A stretch of DNA of 64,000 bases from Hymenobacter psoromatis (GCF_020012125.1 NZ_JAIFAG010000001.1:2852001-2916000); one strand, 5' to 3'. Positions 9,529-19,103 are shown, counted from the first letter of the stretch. Notes: a model not told the origin generated them from the letters alone. Program-made: numbers and translations.

Positions 9529-11937
9529 ATGAACAAAGAAACAGCTACTTCAACGGCCCGGTGGGCCGTGGCCGCGCTTGGTTTGCTCGGCGCTACCGCC
9601 TGCTCGCCAGCAGGCAAAACAGAGGCGGGCCAGGCTGGCTCCTCCCTACCCCAGCTCGGCAAGGCCAGCCTGCAAGCCGTGCTGGCCGCCCTCACCACCG
9701 AGGAAAAGGTGAAGCTGGTGGTGGGCATGGGCTTCTACCCTTCCGGCTTTCCGGCGGGAATGCTGCCGCCCGGCGACCCTGGCGACCGCGAAGTGCCCGA
9801 AAAAGTGCCCGGCGCGGCCGGCCGCACCCACGCCATTGCGCGGCTGGGCATCCCGTCGCTCACGCTCTCGGACGGCCCGGCGGGCGTGCGCATCGACCCC
9901 AAGCGGAGCGCCGACACCACCAAAACCTACTACGCCACGGCCTTTCCAGTGGCCACGCTGTTGGCTTCGAGCTGGGACACCACGCTGGTGCGGCAGGTGG
10001 GGGTAGCGTTTGGCAGCGAAGTGCGCGACTTTGGTATTGACGTGCTGCTGGCACCGGGCATGAATATTCACCGCAACCCGCTGGGCGGGCGCAACTTCGA
10101 GTATTATTCCGAAGACCCGCTCATTGCCGGCAGCATGGCGGCGGCCTTGGTGGGCGGCGTGCAAAGCAACGGCGTGGGCACCAGCATCAAGCACTTCGCG
10201 GTTAATAATCAGGAGTTCAACCGGATGCAGCTCAACTCGCACGTGAGCGAGCGGGCCCTGCGCGAGATTTATTTGAAAGGCTTCAAGATAGCCGTGCAGC
10301 GCGCCCAGCCCTGGACGGTGATGTCATCCTATAACAAAGTAAACGGCACCTACACCTCCGAAAGCCCCGAGCTGCTGACCGAGCTGCTGCGCAAGGAATG
10401 GGGCTTCCGGGGCCTGGTGATGACCGACTGGTACGGCGGCCACGACGCCGTGGCCCAGCTCAAAGCCGGCAACGACCTGCTGGAGCCCGGCACCCACGCC
10501 CAGACCGAGGCCATCTTGGCGGGCCTGAAAAGCGGCCAGCTCACGGCCGCCCAGCTCGACACCAACGCCATTCGGGTGCTGCGGCTGGTGCTGAAATCGC
10601 CCACCTTCAAGGGCGTGAAATACACCAGCCAGCCCGCGCTAAAAGCCGACGCCGCCGTGGCCCGCCGGGCCGCCGCCGACGGCATGGTACTGCTGCGTAA
10701 CGAGGGTGCCGCCCTACCCCTACCCGCCGGCCGCAAGGTGGCGCTGTTTGGCAATACTTCCTACAACCTGATTGCGGGCGGCACGGGCAGCGGCAACGTG
10801 AACCGCGCCTACACCATCTCCATTGCCCAGGGCCTGGGCAGCGCTGGCTACGCCGTGAATACGCCGCTGAGCCAGGCGTATGGCAGTTATCTGAAGGCCG
10901 AGAAAGCCAAGCTACCCCCGACGAAGAACCCGTTTGCCCCGGCCCCGGTGATTGCCGAAATGGCCCCGCCCGCCGCACTGGTGCGGCAGCTGGCCCACGC
11001 CAGCGACGTGGCCGTGCTCACGCTGGGCCGTAGCGCCGGCGAGGGCGGTGACCGTCAGGTAGCCAACGACTTCACCCTCACCACCGCCGAGCAGGCGCTA
11101 CTAAAGCAGGTGGCCGCAGCCTTCCACGGCGCGGGCAAGCGCGTGGTGGTAGTGCTGAACGTGGGCGGCGTGACCGAGGTAGCCAGCTGGCGCGCCCAGG
11201 CCGATGCCATCCTGCTGGCCTGGCAGCCGGGCCAGGAAGGCGGCTACGCCGTGGCCGACGTGCTGAGCGGCAAAATAAATCCCTCAGGCAAGCTGGCCAC
11301 TACCTTCCCGATGAGTTACGCCGATATTCCCTACGGGGCCGATTTTCCGGGTAAGCTGCTGGCCGGCGGGGCCAAGCCGGCGAACGCGCTCATGGGCCAG
11401 CCGTCGGAAAATACCTACTCGGAGGGCATTTACGTGGGCTACCGCTACTACAATACCTTTAAGAAACAGCCAGCGTATGCGTTTGGCTACGGCCTGAGCT
11501 ACACCACGTTTGGCTACGGGGCGCTGAGGCTGAGCGCGGCCTCGTTTAGTGGCTCGCTCACGGCCAGCCTGACGGTGACGAACACTGGCAAAGTGGCTGG
11601 CAAGGAAGTGGTGCAGCTGTACCTGAGTGCCCCGGCCGGCCCGCTCGACAAGCCCGCCAGCGAGCTAAAAGCCTTCGCCAAAACCAAGCTCCTACCCCCC
11701 GGCCAGTCGCAGACGCTGACTTTCACCCTGAAGCCCGCCGACCTGGCTTCGTTCAACACGGCGTCATCGGCGTGGGTGGCCGATGCGGGCACCTACTCGG
11801 TACAGGCCGGCGCGTCGTCTTTGAACATTAAGCAGCGCGCCACTTTCCAGCTACCCGCCGCGCTGATGGTGGAGAAAAGTCGGCCGCTGCTGGCGCCGCC
11901 AGCGCCCGTTAACGAGTTGAAAGTTGCCAAAAGATAG
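9529..11937 (+). CDS. Glycoside hydrolase family 3 lipoprotein (beta-glucosidase type)
   Basis: This is an 802-residue exo-acting glycosidase. From the ATG at 9529 it has a lipoprotein signal with lipobox LGATAC (Cys25), so it is probably anchored in the outer membrane or periplasm. The GH3 N-terminal barrel includes KHFAVNNQE and the nucleophile motif LVMTDW (Asp about 300). It is followed by the GH3 C-terminal domain and a fibronectin-III-like tail (ASLTVTNTGKVAGKEVVQLY). The frame extends further upstream to 9424, but that part overlaps the hairpin after susD and has no signal. It is one of two GH3 enzymes in this locus, the other being soluble. It probably removes glucose from beta-glucan oligosaccharides, but beta-xylosidase activity cannot be excluded. 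Confidence 0.92.
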   Translation: MNKETATSTARWAVAALGLLGATACSPAGKTEAGQAGSSLPQLGKASLQAVLAALTTEEKVKLVVGMGFYPSGFPAGMLPPGDPGDREVPEKVPGAAGRTHAIARLGIPSLTLSDGPAGVRIDPKRSADTTKTYYATAFPVATLLASSWDTTLVRQVGVAFGSEVRDFGIDVLLAPGMNIHRNPLGGRNFEYYSEDPLIAGSMAAALVGGVQSNGVGTSIKHFAVNNQEFNRMQLNSHVSERALREIYLKGFKIAVQRAQPWTVMSSYNKVNGTYTSESPELLTELLRKEWGFRGLVMTDWYGGHDAVAQLKAGNDLLEPGTHAQTEAILAGLKSGQLTAAQLDTNAIRVLRLVLKSPTFKGVKYTSQPALKADAAVARRAAADGMVLLRNEGAALPLPAGRKVALFGNTSYNLIAGGTGSGNVNRAYTISIAQGLGSAGYAVNTPLSQAYGSYLKAEKAKLPPTKNPFAPAPVIAEMAPPAALVRQLAHASDVAVLTLGRSAGEGGDRQVANDFTLTTAEQALLKQVAAAFHGAGKRVVVVLNVGGVTEVASWRAQADAILLAWQPGQEGGYAVADVLSGKINPSGKLATTFPMSYADIPYGADFPGKLLAGGAKPANALMGQPSENTYSEGIYVGYRYYNTFKKQPAYAFGYGLSYTTFGYGALRLSAASFSGSLTASLTVTNTGKVAGKEVVQLYLSAPAGPLDKPASELKAFAKTKLLPPGQSQTLTFTLKPADLASFNTASSAWVADAGTYSVQAGASSLNIKQRATFQLPAALMVEKSRPLLAPPAPVNELKVAKR

Positions 11938-11960
11938 TCCGCCAGCCAAGCTTAAAAGAA

Positions 11961-12061
11961 CGGTCATGCTGAGCTTGTCGAAGCATCTCTACCGCATAAG
12001 TAATCTCAACGATTGGCGTTAGTCACGCGGTAGAGATGCTTCGACAAGCTCAGCATGACCG
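11961..12061. repeat. Family A palindrome, 35-bp perfect arms
   Basis: The arms at 11961-11995 and 12027-12061 are exact reverse complements (outer end CGGTCATGCTGAGC, inner end CATCTCTACCGC) around a 31-base spacer that contains CTCAACGATTGG. The element fills almost the whole gap between the GH3 and GH30 genes. It belongs to a family also seen at 13554, 40681 and 41398. Confidence 0.85.
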
Positions 12062-12086
12062 CCTGATAAAACTTCAAGACCGCTCC

Positions 12087-13526
12087 ATGAAAACCTTTCG
12101 TATTTTGGCATTGGTCGCCGCGCTGGGGGTAGGGCTACGTAGCGCTCAGGCACAAACCCGCGCCGAGTGGGTAGCCACCACGGCCACCGCTGGGTGGGTA
12201 GCCCAGCCCGCCCCCAACGTGACCGCCAGCGCTGGCCCGGCCGATGCCGAAATTGTGCTCACGCAGCCGCTGCAAGTCATCCAGGGCTTCGGGGCATGCT
12301 TTAATGAGCTGGGCTGGACGTCGCTGAGCGCCCTACCCCCCGCCGACCGGGCGAAGGTGTTGCGCGAGCTGTTTGCACCGGGCGTGGGGGCTAATTTCAC
12401 TATTTGCCGGATGCCGATTGGGGCCAATGACTTCTCGCGCGACTGGTATTCGTATGATGAGACGCCCGACGACTTTGCCATGACGCACTTCAACATTGCC
12501 AATGATGAGCAGACGCTGATACCGTTCATCAAGCAGGCCCGGCAGTATAATCCGAAGCTGGCGCTGTGGGCCTCGCCCTGGAGCCCGCCCACCTGGATGA
12601 AGTACAACCACCACTACGCCGCCGCGGCCGTGCGGCCCGAGCAGCGCCAGGCGTTCCCGCTGGCTGAAAACGGCCTGCCGGCAGACCGCCAGGGCCAGGA
12701 GGGCCACAACCTGTTCATTCAGGAAGACAAGTACTTCGCGGCCTACGCTTTGTACTTCGCCAAATTTATTGAAGCGTATAAGCAGCAAGGCATTCCGGTG
12801 GGCATGGTGATGCCGCAGAACGAGTTCAATTCGGCGCAGATATTTCCGAGCTGCCCCTGGACGGCTGCCGGGCTGGCGCGCTTCGTGGGCTACCTGGGCC
12901 CGCAGATGCGGCAGCACCAGACGCGCATTTTTTTCGGCACGATGGAGCGGGCCAACGAGGCGCTGGTGGACACCGTGCTGCGCGACCCGCGCAGTGCGCC
13001 CTTTATCGAGGGGGTAGGGTTTCAGTGGGCCGGCAAGGGCGCGATTGCGGGCATTCACCAGCGCTACCCGGCCCTCACGCTCTACCAGAGTGAGCAGGAA
13101 TGCGGCGACGGTAAGAACGACTGGAAATACTGCGAATACACTTGGACGCTGCTGAAACACTACATTGGTAGCGGCGCTAACGCGTATATGTACTGGAATA
13201 TCTCGCTGAAAAAAGGTGGTATCAGCCGCTGGGGCTGGAGCCAGAACTCGCTGGTGACCGTGGACGAGGCCGCCCACACCTATCACTACAATCATGAGTA
13301 TTACCTCCTGAAACACCTGAGCCACTACGTGCAGCCCGGCGCGCGGCGGCTGGCTACCACCGGCGCGTTTACCAACCTGCTGGCCTTCCAGAACCCCGAT
13401 AAAAGCGTGGTGCTGGTGGCTCAGAACGACCACGACACCGACCAGGCCGTGCGCTTTCGGGTGGGCGGCCGCACGGTAGCGCCGGTGCTGCGGGCACATT
13501 CGTTTAATACGCTGCTTTTGAAGTAA
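12087..13526 (+). CDS. Glycoside hydrolase family 30 (glucosylceramidase/beta-1,6-glucanase type)
   Basis: This 479-residue secreted glycosidase has a signal peptide (MKTFRILALVAALGVGLRS ... AQAQ). The GH30 barrel starts at VIQGFGACFNELGW. The acid/base glutamate is Glu246 in MPQNEFN and the nucleophile is Glu336 in YQSEQE. A C-terminal beta domain follows (VVLVAQNDHDTDQAVRFRVGG). Bacterial GH30 enzymes of this type cleave beta-1,6- or beta-1,3-linked glucans. Two GH3 genes flank it, an arrangement known from laminarin and fungal-glucan loci. The ATG at 12087 is chosen because the upstream in-frame codons lie inside the family A palindrome. Confidence 0.92.
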   Translation: MKTFRILALVAALGVGLRSAQAQTRAEWVATTATAGWVAQPAPNVTASAGPADAEIVLTQPLQVIQGFGACFNELGWTSLSALPPADRAKVLRELFAPGVGANFTICRMPIGANDFSRDWYSYDETPDDFAMTHFNIANDEQTLIPFIKQARQYNPKLALWASPWSPPTWMKYNHHYAAAAVRPEQRQAFPLAENGLPADRQGQEGHNLFIQEDKYFAAYALYFAKFIEAYKQQGIPVGMVMPQNEFNSAQIFPSCPWTAAGLARFVGYLGPQMRQHQTRIFFGTMERANEALVDTVLRDPRSAPFIEGVGFQWAGKGAIAGIHQRYPALTLYQSEQECGDGKNDWKYCEYTWTLLKHYIGSGANAYMYWNISLKKGGISRWGWSQNSLVTVDEAAHTYHYNHEYYLLKHLSHYVQPGARRLATTGAFTNLLAFQNPDKSVVLVAQNDHDTDQAVRFRVGGRTVAPVLRAHSFNTLLLK

Positions 13527-13553
13527 ATTGTTTTCAACTAGCTATACCAGAAC

Positions 13554-13641
13554 GTCATGCTGAACGCAGTGAAGCATCTTGGCCGCTTTATAGGACGATG
13601 TAGCAGAAGCGGCCAAGATGCTTCACTGCGTTCAGCATGAC
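13554..13641. repeat. Family A palindrome, 35-bp perfect arms
   Basis: The arms 13554-13588 and 13607-13641 are exact reverse complements (outer GTCATGCTGAACGCAGTGAA, inner GGCCGCTT) with an 18-base spacer. It lies between the GH30 gene and the second GH3 gene. The outer end matches the element at 11961 but the middle of the arm differs, and both arms have changed together. Confidence 0.85.
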
Positions 13642-13717
13642 AAACGATTTTTAACGCGTTTCCTGACGGCCTTTTTTCCTAAAAATACATCCCTATCCTC
13701 TCTTTTTCTCCCATCTC

Positions 13718-16018
13718 ATGCCCTACCCCTTTTCCCGCTTCGCTACCGTGCTGGGCACGGCCCTGTGCTGCGCCGCCGTCAGCCCCGCCCTGGCCCAAAC
13801 CAAATCGACCAAACCGATGAAAACTGCGGCCGGTGCCAACCGCCAAGCCCTGCTTACTACCCACGATGCGCAGGTGAATGCCCTGCTCCAGCAAATGACG
13901 CTGGAGGAAAAGGTGCATATGCTGCACGCCAACTCGGCCTTCGCGGCGGGCGGCATTCCCCGCCTGGGCATTCCGGAAATCATGACCTCGGACGGCCCTC
14001 ACGGCGTGCGCCCCGAGCAGGGCCGCGACTGGCGCGGCGTGAAGGATGCCCAGGATGCGGGCACCTACATGCCCACCAACAACGCCCTGGCCTCGACCTG
14101 GAACCGCAGCCTGGGCTACACCGCCGGCACGGTGCTGGGTAGCGAGGCCAATGCGCGCGGCAAGGATATCATCCTGGGGCCGGGCATCAACATCATCCGC
14201 GCCCCGCTGAATGGACGCAACTTCGAGTATTTCAGCGAGGACCCTTACTTGGTGACGCAGATGGTGACGGGCTACATTCAAGGGGTGCAGAGCCAGGGCG
14301 TATCAGCCTGCGTGAAGCACTACGCCCTCAACAACCAGGAAACCCACCGCGACGACATCGACGTGGAGGTGAGCGAGCGGGCGCTGCGTGAAATCTACCT
14401 GCCGGGCTTCAAGGCGGCCGTGGAGCAGGGCGGCGTGTACTCGCTGATGGGCTCGTACAACAAGTTTCGGGGCACTTACGCTACGGAGAATCCGTACTTG
14501 ATGAACACCATTCTGAAGGGCGAATGGGGCTTCAAGGGCCTGGTAATCAGTGACTGGGGTTCGGTGCATAATACCAATGAAGCGCTGCGCAATGGCACTG
14601 ACCTGGAGATGGGTACCGACCTGGTGCTGATGAGCCAGGGCGTGGACCAGAGCGCCGTGGCCTCGGGCGTGACCGGCCAGCCCGACCTAGTGAACGGCAG
14701 CAAAAAGAGCCTCTACGACCGCTTTTTCCTGGCTAACCCGCTGCTCGACGACCTGAAAAAAGACCCGAGCCTGGTGCCGATGGTGGACGAGAAAGTGCGG
14801 CGCATTTTGCGCGTCATGTACGCCACCCACCAGCTCGGCGACACCAAGCGCCAGCCCGGCGCTTACAATACCAAGGAGCACCAGGCTACCGCCCTGAAGG
14901 TAGCCGAGGAGGGCATTGTGCTGCTCAAAAACGAAGGTAGCCTCCTACCCCTCCAAAAGGCGGTGAAGACCGTAGCCGTGATTGGGGCCAACGCCGAGCG
15001 CCCGAACGCGATGGGCGGCGGCAGCGGGCAGGTGAAGGCCAAGTATGAGATTAGCGCTTTGCAAGGCATTAAGGATGAGCTAGGTAGCGGCGTGAGCGTA
15101 ACCTACGCGCCGGGCTACACCATTGCCCGCGACCAGAAGGCTGACCCGGCCCTCATTGCGGCCGCCGTGGCCGCCGCCAAGGCCGCCGACCAGGTTATTT
15201 TCGTGGGCGGCTCCATCCACGGCTACGACTACGGCAAGTGGAGCGACAACGCCTACGACGCCGAGGGCACCGACAAGCCCGATATGAAGATGCCCTTCGG
15301 CCAGGATGAGCTGGTGCGGGCCGTGCTGGCCGCCAACCCCAAAACCGTGATAGTGCTGCTGGGCGGCGGGCCGATTGACGTGGCCGCCTGGGCCGGCCAG
15401 GCCCCGGCCATTGTGGAAGCCTGGTACCCCGGCATGGAGGGCGGCCACGCGCTGGCCCACCTGCTGTACGGCGACGTAAATCCCTCGGGCAAGTTGCCCA
15501 TCACCTTCCCCAAGCAGCTCGAAGACGCGCCCGCCATGAAGCTGGGCGAGTACCCCAGCACCCCCGGCAACCCGCTGAAACAGACCTACAAGGACGATAT
15601 TTTCGTGGGCTACCGCTACTACGACACGTATAAAGTGGCCCCGCAGTTTGCCTTCGGCCACGGCCTCAGCTACACCACCTTCGACTATGGCAAGCTGACC
15701 GTGACGCCCGGCAAGCAGAGCGCCACCGTGAAGCTGACCGTGCGCAACACCGGCAAAATGGCCGGTGCCGAGATAGTGCAGCTGTACGTGCACGACGTGA
15801 AATCCAGCGTGAAGCGCCCCGATAAGGAGCTGAAAGGCTTTGAGAAAATCATGCTGAACCCCGGCGAAAGTAAGACTGTGACTATGCAGCTGCCCGCCGA
15901 GGCTTTTCAATATTACGACGAGGCCAAAAAGCAGTGGGTGCTGGAGCCCGGCCAGTTTGAGGTGCTCGTCGGCAGCGCCTCGGATGATATCCGCCAAAAG
16001 GGTAGCCTGACGCTGTAG
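13718..16018 (+). CDS. Glycoside hydrolase family 3 (BglX-like beta-glucosidase)
   Basis: This 766-residue periplasmic or secreted beta-glycosidase has a signal peptide (about 1-26, ending SPALAQ). The GH3 N-terminal domain includes LNGRNFEYFSEDP, VKHYALNNQE and the nucleophile motif LVISDW (Asp279). The C-terminal domain starts near VLLKNEGSLLPL, and a fibronectin-III-like tail follows (VKLTVRNTGKMAGAEIVQLY). The architecture matches BglX-type enzymes that release glucose from beta-linked oligosaccharides. Unlike the GH3 at 9529 it has no lipobox, so the pair may work in different compartments. It is flanked by palindromes on both sides. Confidence 0.93.
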   Translation: MPYPFSRFATVLGTALCCAAVSPALAQTKSTKPMKTAAGANRQALLTTHDAQVNALLQQMTLEEKVHMLHANSAFAAGGIPRLGIPEIMTSDGPHGVRPEQGRDWRGVKDAQDAGTYMPTNNALASTWNRSLGYTAGTVLGSEANARGKDIILGPGINIIRAPLNGRNFEYFSEDPYLVTQMVTGYIQGVQSQGVSACVKHYALNNQETHRDDIDVEVSERALREIYLPGFKAAVEQGGVYSLMGSYNKFRGTYATENPYLMNTILKGEWGFKGLVISDWGSVHNTNEALRNGTDLEMGTDLVLMSQGVDQSAVASGVTGQPDLVNGSKKSLYDRFFLANPLLDDLKKDPSLVPMVDEKVRRILRVMYATHQLGDTKRQPGAYNTKEHQATALKVAEEGIVLLKNEGSLLPLQKAVKTVAVIGANAERPNAMGGGSGQVKAKYEISALQGIKDELGSGVSVTYAPGYTIARDQKADPALIAAAVAAAKAADQVIFVGGSIHGYDYGKWSDNAYDAEGTDKPDMKMPFGQDELVRAVLAANPKTVIVLLGGGPIDVAAWAGQAPAIVEAWYPGMEGGHALAHLLYGDVNPSGKLPITFPKQLEDAPAMKLGEYPSTPGNPLKQTYKDDIFVGYRYYDTYKVAPQFAFGHGLSYTTFDYGKLTVTPGKQSATVKLTVRNTGKMAGAEIVQLYVHDVKSSVKRPDKELKGFEKIMLNPGESKTVTMQLPAEAFQYYDEAKKQWVLEPGQFEVLVGSASDDIRQKGSLTL

Positions 16019-16032
16019 GGCAAGTTTAGGGT

Positions 16033-16102
16033 AGGGGGTAGGGGCTATTTGTCCTTGCGAGCGCAGCGCTGCGCTCGCAAGGACAAATAGCCCCTACCCC
16101 CT
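16033..16102. repeat. Family B palindrome: 70-bp perfect, no spacer
   Basis: The two 35-base halves (16033-16067 and 16068-16102) are exact reverse complements meeting at GCGCAGC/GCTGCGC. The outer part contains the GGGGTAGGGGCTATTTGTCC word, so a CTACCCC word is part of the palindrome. It sits between the GH3 and GH31 genes. The core GTCCTTGCGAGCGCAG links it to elements at 22284, 48768 and 57293. Confidence 0.9.
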
Positions 16103-16160
16103 CAATATCTCACCCTACTCCCATCCCAACCAATAATCAAAAACTCGCCGCTACTCACTC

Positions 16161-19016
16161 ATGCCCTTTCCCCTTCGCCTGCCCCCCCTTTTACTGCTAA
16201 GCCTAGCGGCTTTGCCGGCCGCTGCCCAGCAGGCCCCGCGCATCGAAAAAACCGCCGACGGCGTGGTGCTGCACCTGGCCCCACGCAACGACCAGGAAAC
16301 GCGCACGCTGCGCCTCACGGTAGTTTCGGACCACATTATCCACGTGCAGGCTAGCCCGCTGGATACGCTTTCGACCACCAAAAGCCTGATGGTGGTGCCC
16401 CAGACCGGGCCGGCGGTCCACTGGCAATACCGCGAAAAGAAGGGGGTAGGAATGCTGACCACGCCCACCCTCACGGCCACCGTGGCGCTGGCCACAGGCG
16501 CGGTCAGCTTCGCCGATGCGCAGGGGCGGCCCATTTTGCAGGAGCGGGCGGGCGGCGGCAAAGTCTTCCGGCCCGTGGTGGCCGATGGGCAGCCGCTGTA
16601 CGAGGTAACGCAGGTGTTCGAATCGCCCGCCGATGAGGGGCTTTATGGCCTGGGCCAGCACCAGAATGGCGTGATGAACTACCGCGGCCAGCCGGTGGAG
16701 CTGGCCCAGAACAACACCGACGTGGCGGTGCCGTTCCTGCTTTCGAGCCGGAATTACGGCATTTTGTGGGATAATTATTCCATTACTAAGGCCAGCGACA
16801 CGCGCGACTACGAGCCGCTTTCTACGCTCAAATTGTACTCGAAGGAAGGCACGCCGAGCTGGCTCACAGCCACTTACGCGAGCAAGAAAAATCCGGGGCA
16901 AGTGCTGACGCAGCGGCCCGAGTCGGTGATAAGCTACGAGTACCTGGAAGACCAGAAGAATTTTCCGGCCGGCCTGAAGCTCGGCGATGTGCGGGCGAGC
17001 TGGGAGGGTAGCGTGGCGTCGGGCACGACGGGGCTGCACCATTTTTTGCTCAAGAATGCGGGCTACGCCAAGCTGTATATCGATGGCAAAGAGGTAGTTA
17101 ATAAGTGGCGGCAAGCCTGGAATCCCGGTACGTCGGTGGTGCCGGTGCTGATGGAGAAGGGCCGCAAATACACTATTAAGCTGGAGTGGGACCCCGACGG
17201 CAGCGAGTCGTACCTGGGGCTGAAGTGGCTGAGCCCGCTGGTGGGCCAGGCCGCGCAGGAGTACGGCTTCCGCTCGGAGGCAGGCGCTGATTTGAACTAC
17301 TATTTCGTGCAGGGGCAGTCGGCTGATGAGGTGATTGCCGGCTACCGGCAGCTGACGGGCGCGGCCCCGGTGAGCCCGCGCTGGTCGATGGGCCTGTGGC
17401 AGAGCCGGGAGCGCTACAAGACCCAGACGGAATTGCTGGATGTGGCCGCCGAATTTCGCAAGCGCCAGATTCCGGTCGATAATATCGTGCTGGACTGGTC
17501 GTATTGGAAGCCCGCCGAGTGGGGCAGCCAGGAATTCGACCCCAGCCGCTTCTCCGACCCCGACGCGATGATAAAGACCCTGCACGAGCAGGACCACCTG
17601 CACTTCATGATTTCGGTGTGGGCCAAGATTTACGAGGGCACTTCGGTGTACCGAGACTTCAAGGCCAAGGGCTACGTGTACCCCCGCAACATTGCCGATG
17701 GCACCAAGGACTGGATTGCGCCGGGCTACACGTCCACGTTTTACGACCCTTTCAACCCACAGGCGCGCCAGGCTTTTTGGAACCTGATGAATACCAAGCT
17801 CTTTACCAAGGGCGTGGATGCCTGGTGGATGGATGCCTCGGAGCCCGACATCTACTCAAACACCAACGTGACGACCCGCAAGGGCCTGATGGCGCCGGCC
17901 ATTGGCTCCAGCACGCAGTATTTCAACGCGTTCCCGCTGCAAAATGCCAAGGGTATTTACGAAGGGCAGCGCGGCACTGCACCCGACCAGCGGGTGTTTT
18001 TGCTCACGCGCTCGGGCTACGCGGGGTCGCAGCGCTACGCGGCAGCCATTTGGAGCGGCGACATTGGCGCGCGCTGGGAGGACTTTAAGAACCAGATTCC
18101 GGCGGGGTTGAACTTCTCCATGTCGGGCATTCCGTACTGGACCAGCGACATCGGCGGCTTCGCGGTGGAGCGCCGCTACGAGCACCCGAACGCTACCGAC
18201 CAGGCCGAATGGCGCGAATTGCAGGCCCGTTGGTACCAGTTTGGGGCCTTTTGCCCGCTGTTTCGGGTGCACGGGCAGTTTCCGTTCCGGGAGATTTACA
18301 ACATCGCGCCCGCCGGCCACCCGGCCTACGAGAGCATGCTGTATTACGACAAGCTGCGCTACCGCTTGATGCCTTATATCTACTCGCTGGCCGGGCAGGT
18401 GCACTTCCAAAGCGTCACCATTATGCGCGGGCTGGTGATGGATTTTGGGAGTGACCCGGCCGTGCGCAACATCGCCGACCAGTACCTCTTTGGCCCCAGC
18501 CTGCTGGTGAACCCGGTGACCGATTACCAGGCGCGCAGCCGCAAGGTGTACCTGCCGGCCGGCACCGGCTGGTACGACTTTTACAGCGGTCGCCACTACC
18601 CCGGCGGCCAAACCCTGACCGCCGACGCGCCCCTGGAGCGCCTGCCGCTCTACGTGCGGGCGGGGGCCATCGTGCCCTTCGGCCCCGACTTGCAGTACGC
18701 CGCCGAGAAGCCCGCCGACCCCATCACGCTCTACGTGTATACGGGCCAGGACGGCAAATTCTCGCTCTATGAGGATGAGAACGTGAACTATAACTACGAG
18801 AAGGGCGCGTCGGCCACCATCCCGCTGAGCTACGTTGAGCGGAGCAAGACGCTGACCATCGGGGCGCGCCAGGGCTCGTTTCCGGGCATGGCGGCCAGCC
18901 GCACGTTTAATATCGTGTGGGTGAGCCCCGACCGCCCTACCCCCGTTGATTTTGCCAAAGCCCCGGCGCAAAGCGTGACGTATGCGGGCCAGGCGCTGAC
19001 GGTGGGGCTGAAATAG
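16161..19016 (+). CDS. Glycoside hydrolase family 31 with inserted PA14 domain
   Basis: This 951-residue secreted alpha-glycosidase (alpha-xylosidase or alpha-glucosidase) has a signal peptide at about 1-22. The GH31 N-terminal beta-sandwich is interrupted at about 258-372 by a PA14-like domain (AGLKLGDVRASWEGSV, KLYIDGKEVVNKW, YTIKLEWDPDG). The catalytic barrel then carries the nucleophile Asp558 (WWMDASEPD) and the acid/base Asp634 (WSGDIGARW). The distal beta domains include RLPLYVRAGAIVPFGP. PA14 insertions are known in alpha-xylosidases acting on xyloglucan, where they widen the substrate groove. It is the last gene of the polysaccharide locus and the only alpha-acting enzyme in it. Confidence 0.93.
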   Translation: MPFPLRLPPLLLLSLAALPAAAQQAPRIEKTADGVVLHLAPRNDQETRTLRLTVVSDHIIHVQASPLDTLSTTKSLMVVPQTGPAVHWQYREKKGVGMLTTPTLTATVALATGAVSFADAQGRPILQERAGGGKVFRPVVADGQPLYEVTQVFESPADEGLYGLGQHQNGVMNYRGQPVELAQNNTDVAVPFLLSSRNYGILWDNYSITKASDTRDYEPLSTLKLYSKEGTPSWLTATYASKKNPGQVLTQRPESVISYEYLEDQKNFPAGLKLGDVRASWEGSVASGTTGLHHFLLKNAGYAKLYIDGKEVVNKWRQAWNPGTSVVPVLMEKGRKYTIKLEWDPDGSESYLGLKWLSPLVGQAAQEYGFRSEAGADLNYYFVQGQSADEVIAGYRQLTGAAPVSPRWSMGLWQSRERYKTQTELLDVAAEFRKRQIPVDNIVLDWSYWKPAEWGSQEFDPSRFSDPDAMIKTLHEQDHLHFMISVWAKIYEGTSVYRDFKAKGYVYPRNIADGTKDWIAPGYTSTFYDPFNPQARQAFWNLMNTKLFTKGVDAWWMDASEPDIYSNTNVTTRKGLMAPAIGSSTQYFNAFPLQNAKGIYEGQRGTAPDQRVFLLTRSGYAGSQRYAAAIWSGDIGARWEDFKNQIPAGLNFSMSGIPYWTSDIGGFAVERRYEHPNATDQAEWRELQARWYQFGAFCPLFRVHGQFPFREIYNIAPAGHPAYESMLYYDKLRYRLMPYIYSLAGQVHFQSVTIMRGLVMDFGSDPAVRNIADQYLFGPSLLVNPVTDYQARSRKVYLPAGTGWYDFYSGRHYPGGQTLTADAPLERLPLYVRAGAIVPFGPDLQYAAEKPADPITLYVYTGQDGKFSLYEDENVNYNYEKGASATIPLSYVERSKTLTIGARQGSFPGMAASRTFNIVWVSPDRPTPVDFAKAPAQSVTYAGQALTVGLK

Positions 19017-19103
19017 GCTGATTCGCTTTGATAGCGCGGCTCTATCCTTTGTTGTTCCTGAGTTACCGCGGCCGTTTTTGCCGCCCGCCCTGTTTTCTCC
19101 GCC

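Noticed and set aside
12333..13499. Long open frame on the minus strand across the GH30 gene
   Set aside because: It mirrors the GC-rich third positions of the real GH30 gene and its translation has no domain; the plus strand has clear catalytic motifs.
11961..13641. Palindromes as simple Rho-independent terminators
   Set aside because: The stems are far longer than terminators, have 18-31 base spacers and mostly lack T-runs. Only the short copy at 9396 looks like a terminator.
15080..15997. 305-codon minus-strand frame over the second GH3 gene
   Set aside because: It is a shadow of the GH3 C-terminal domain with no signal or motif of its own.
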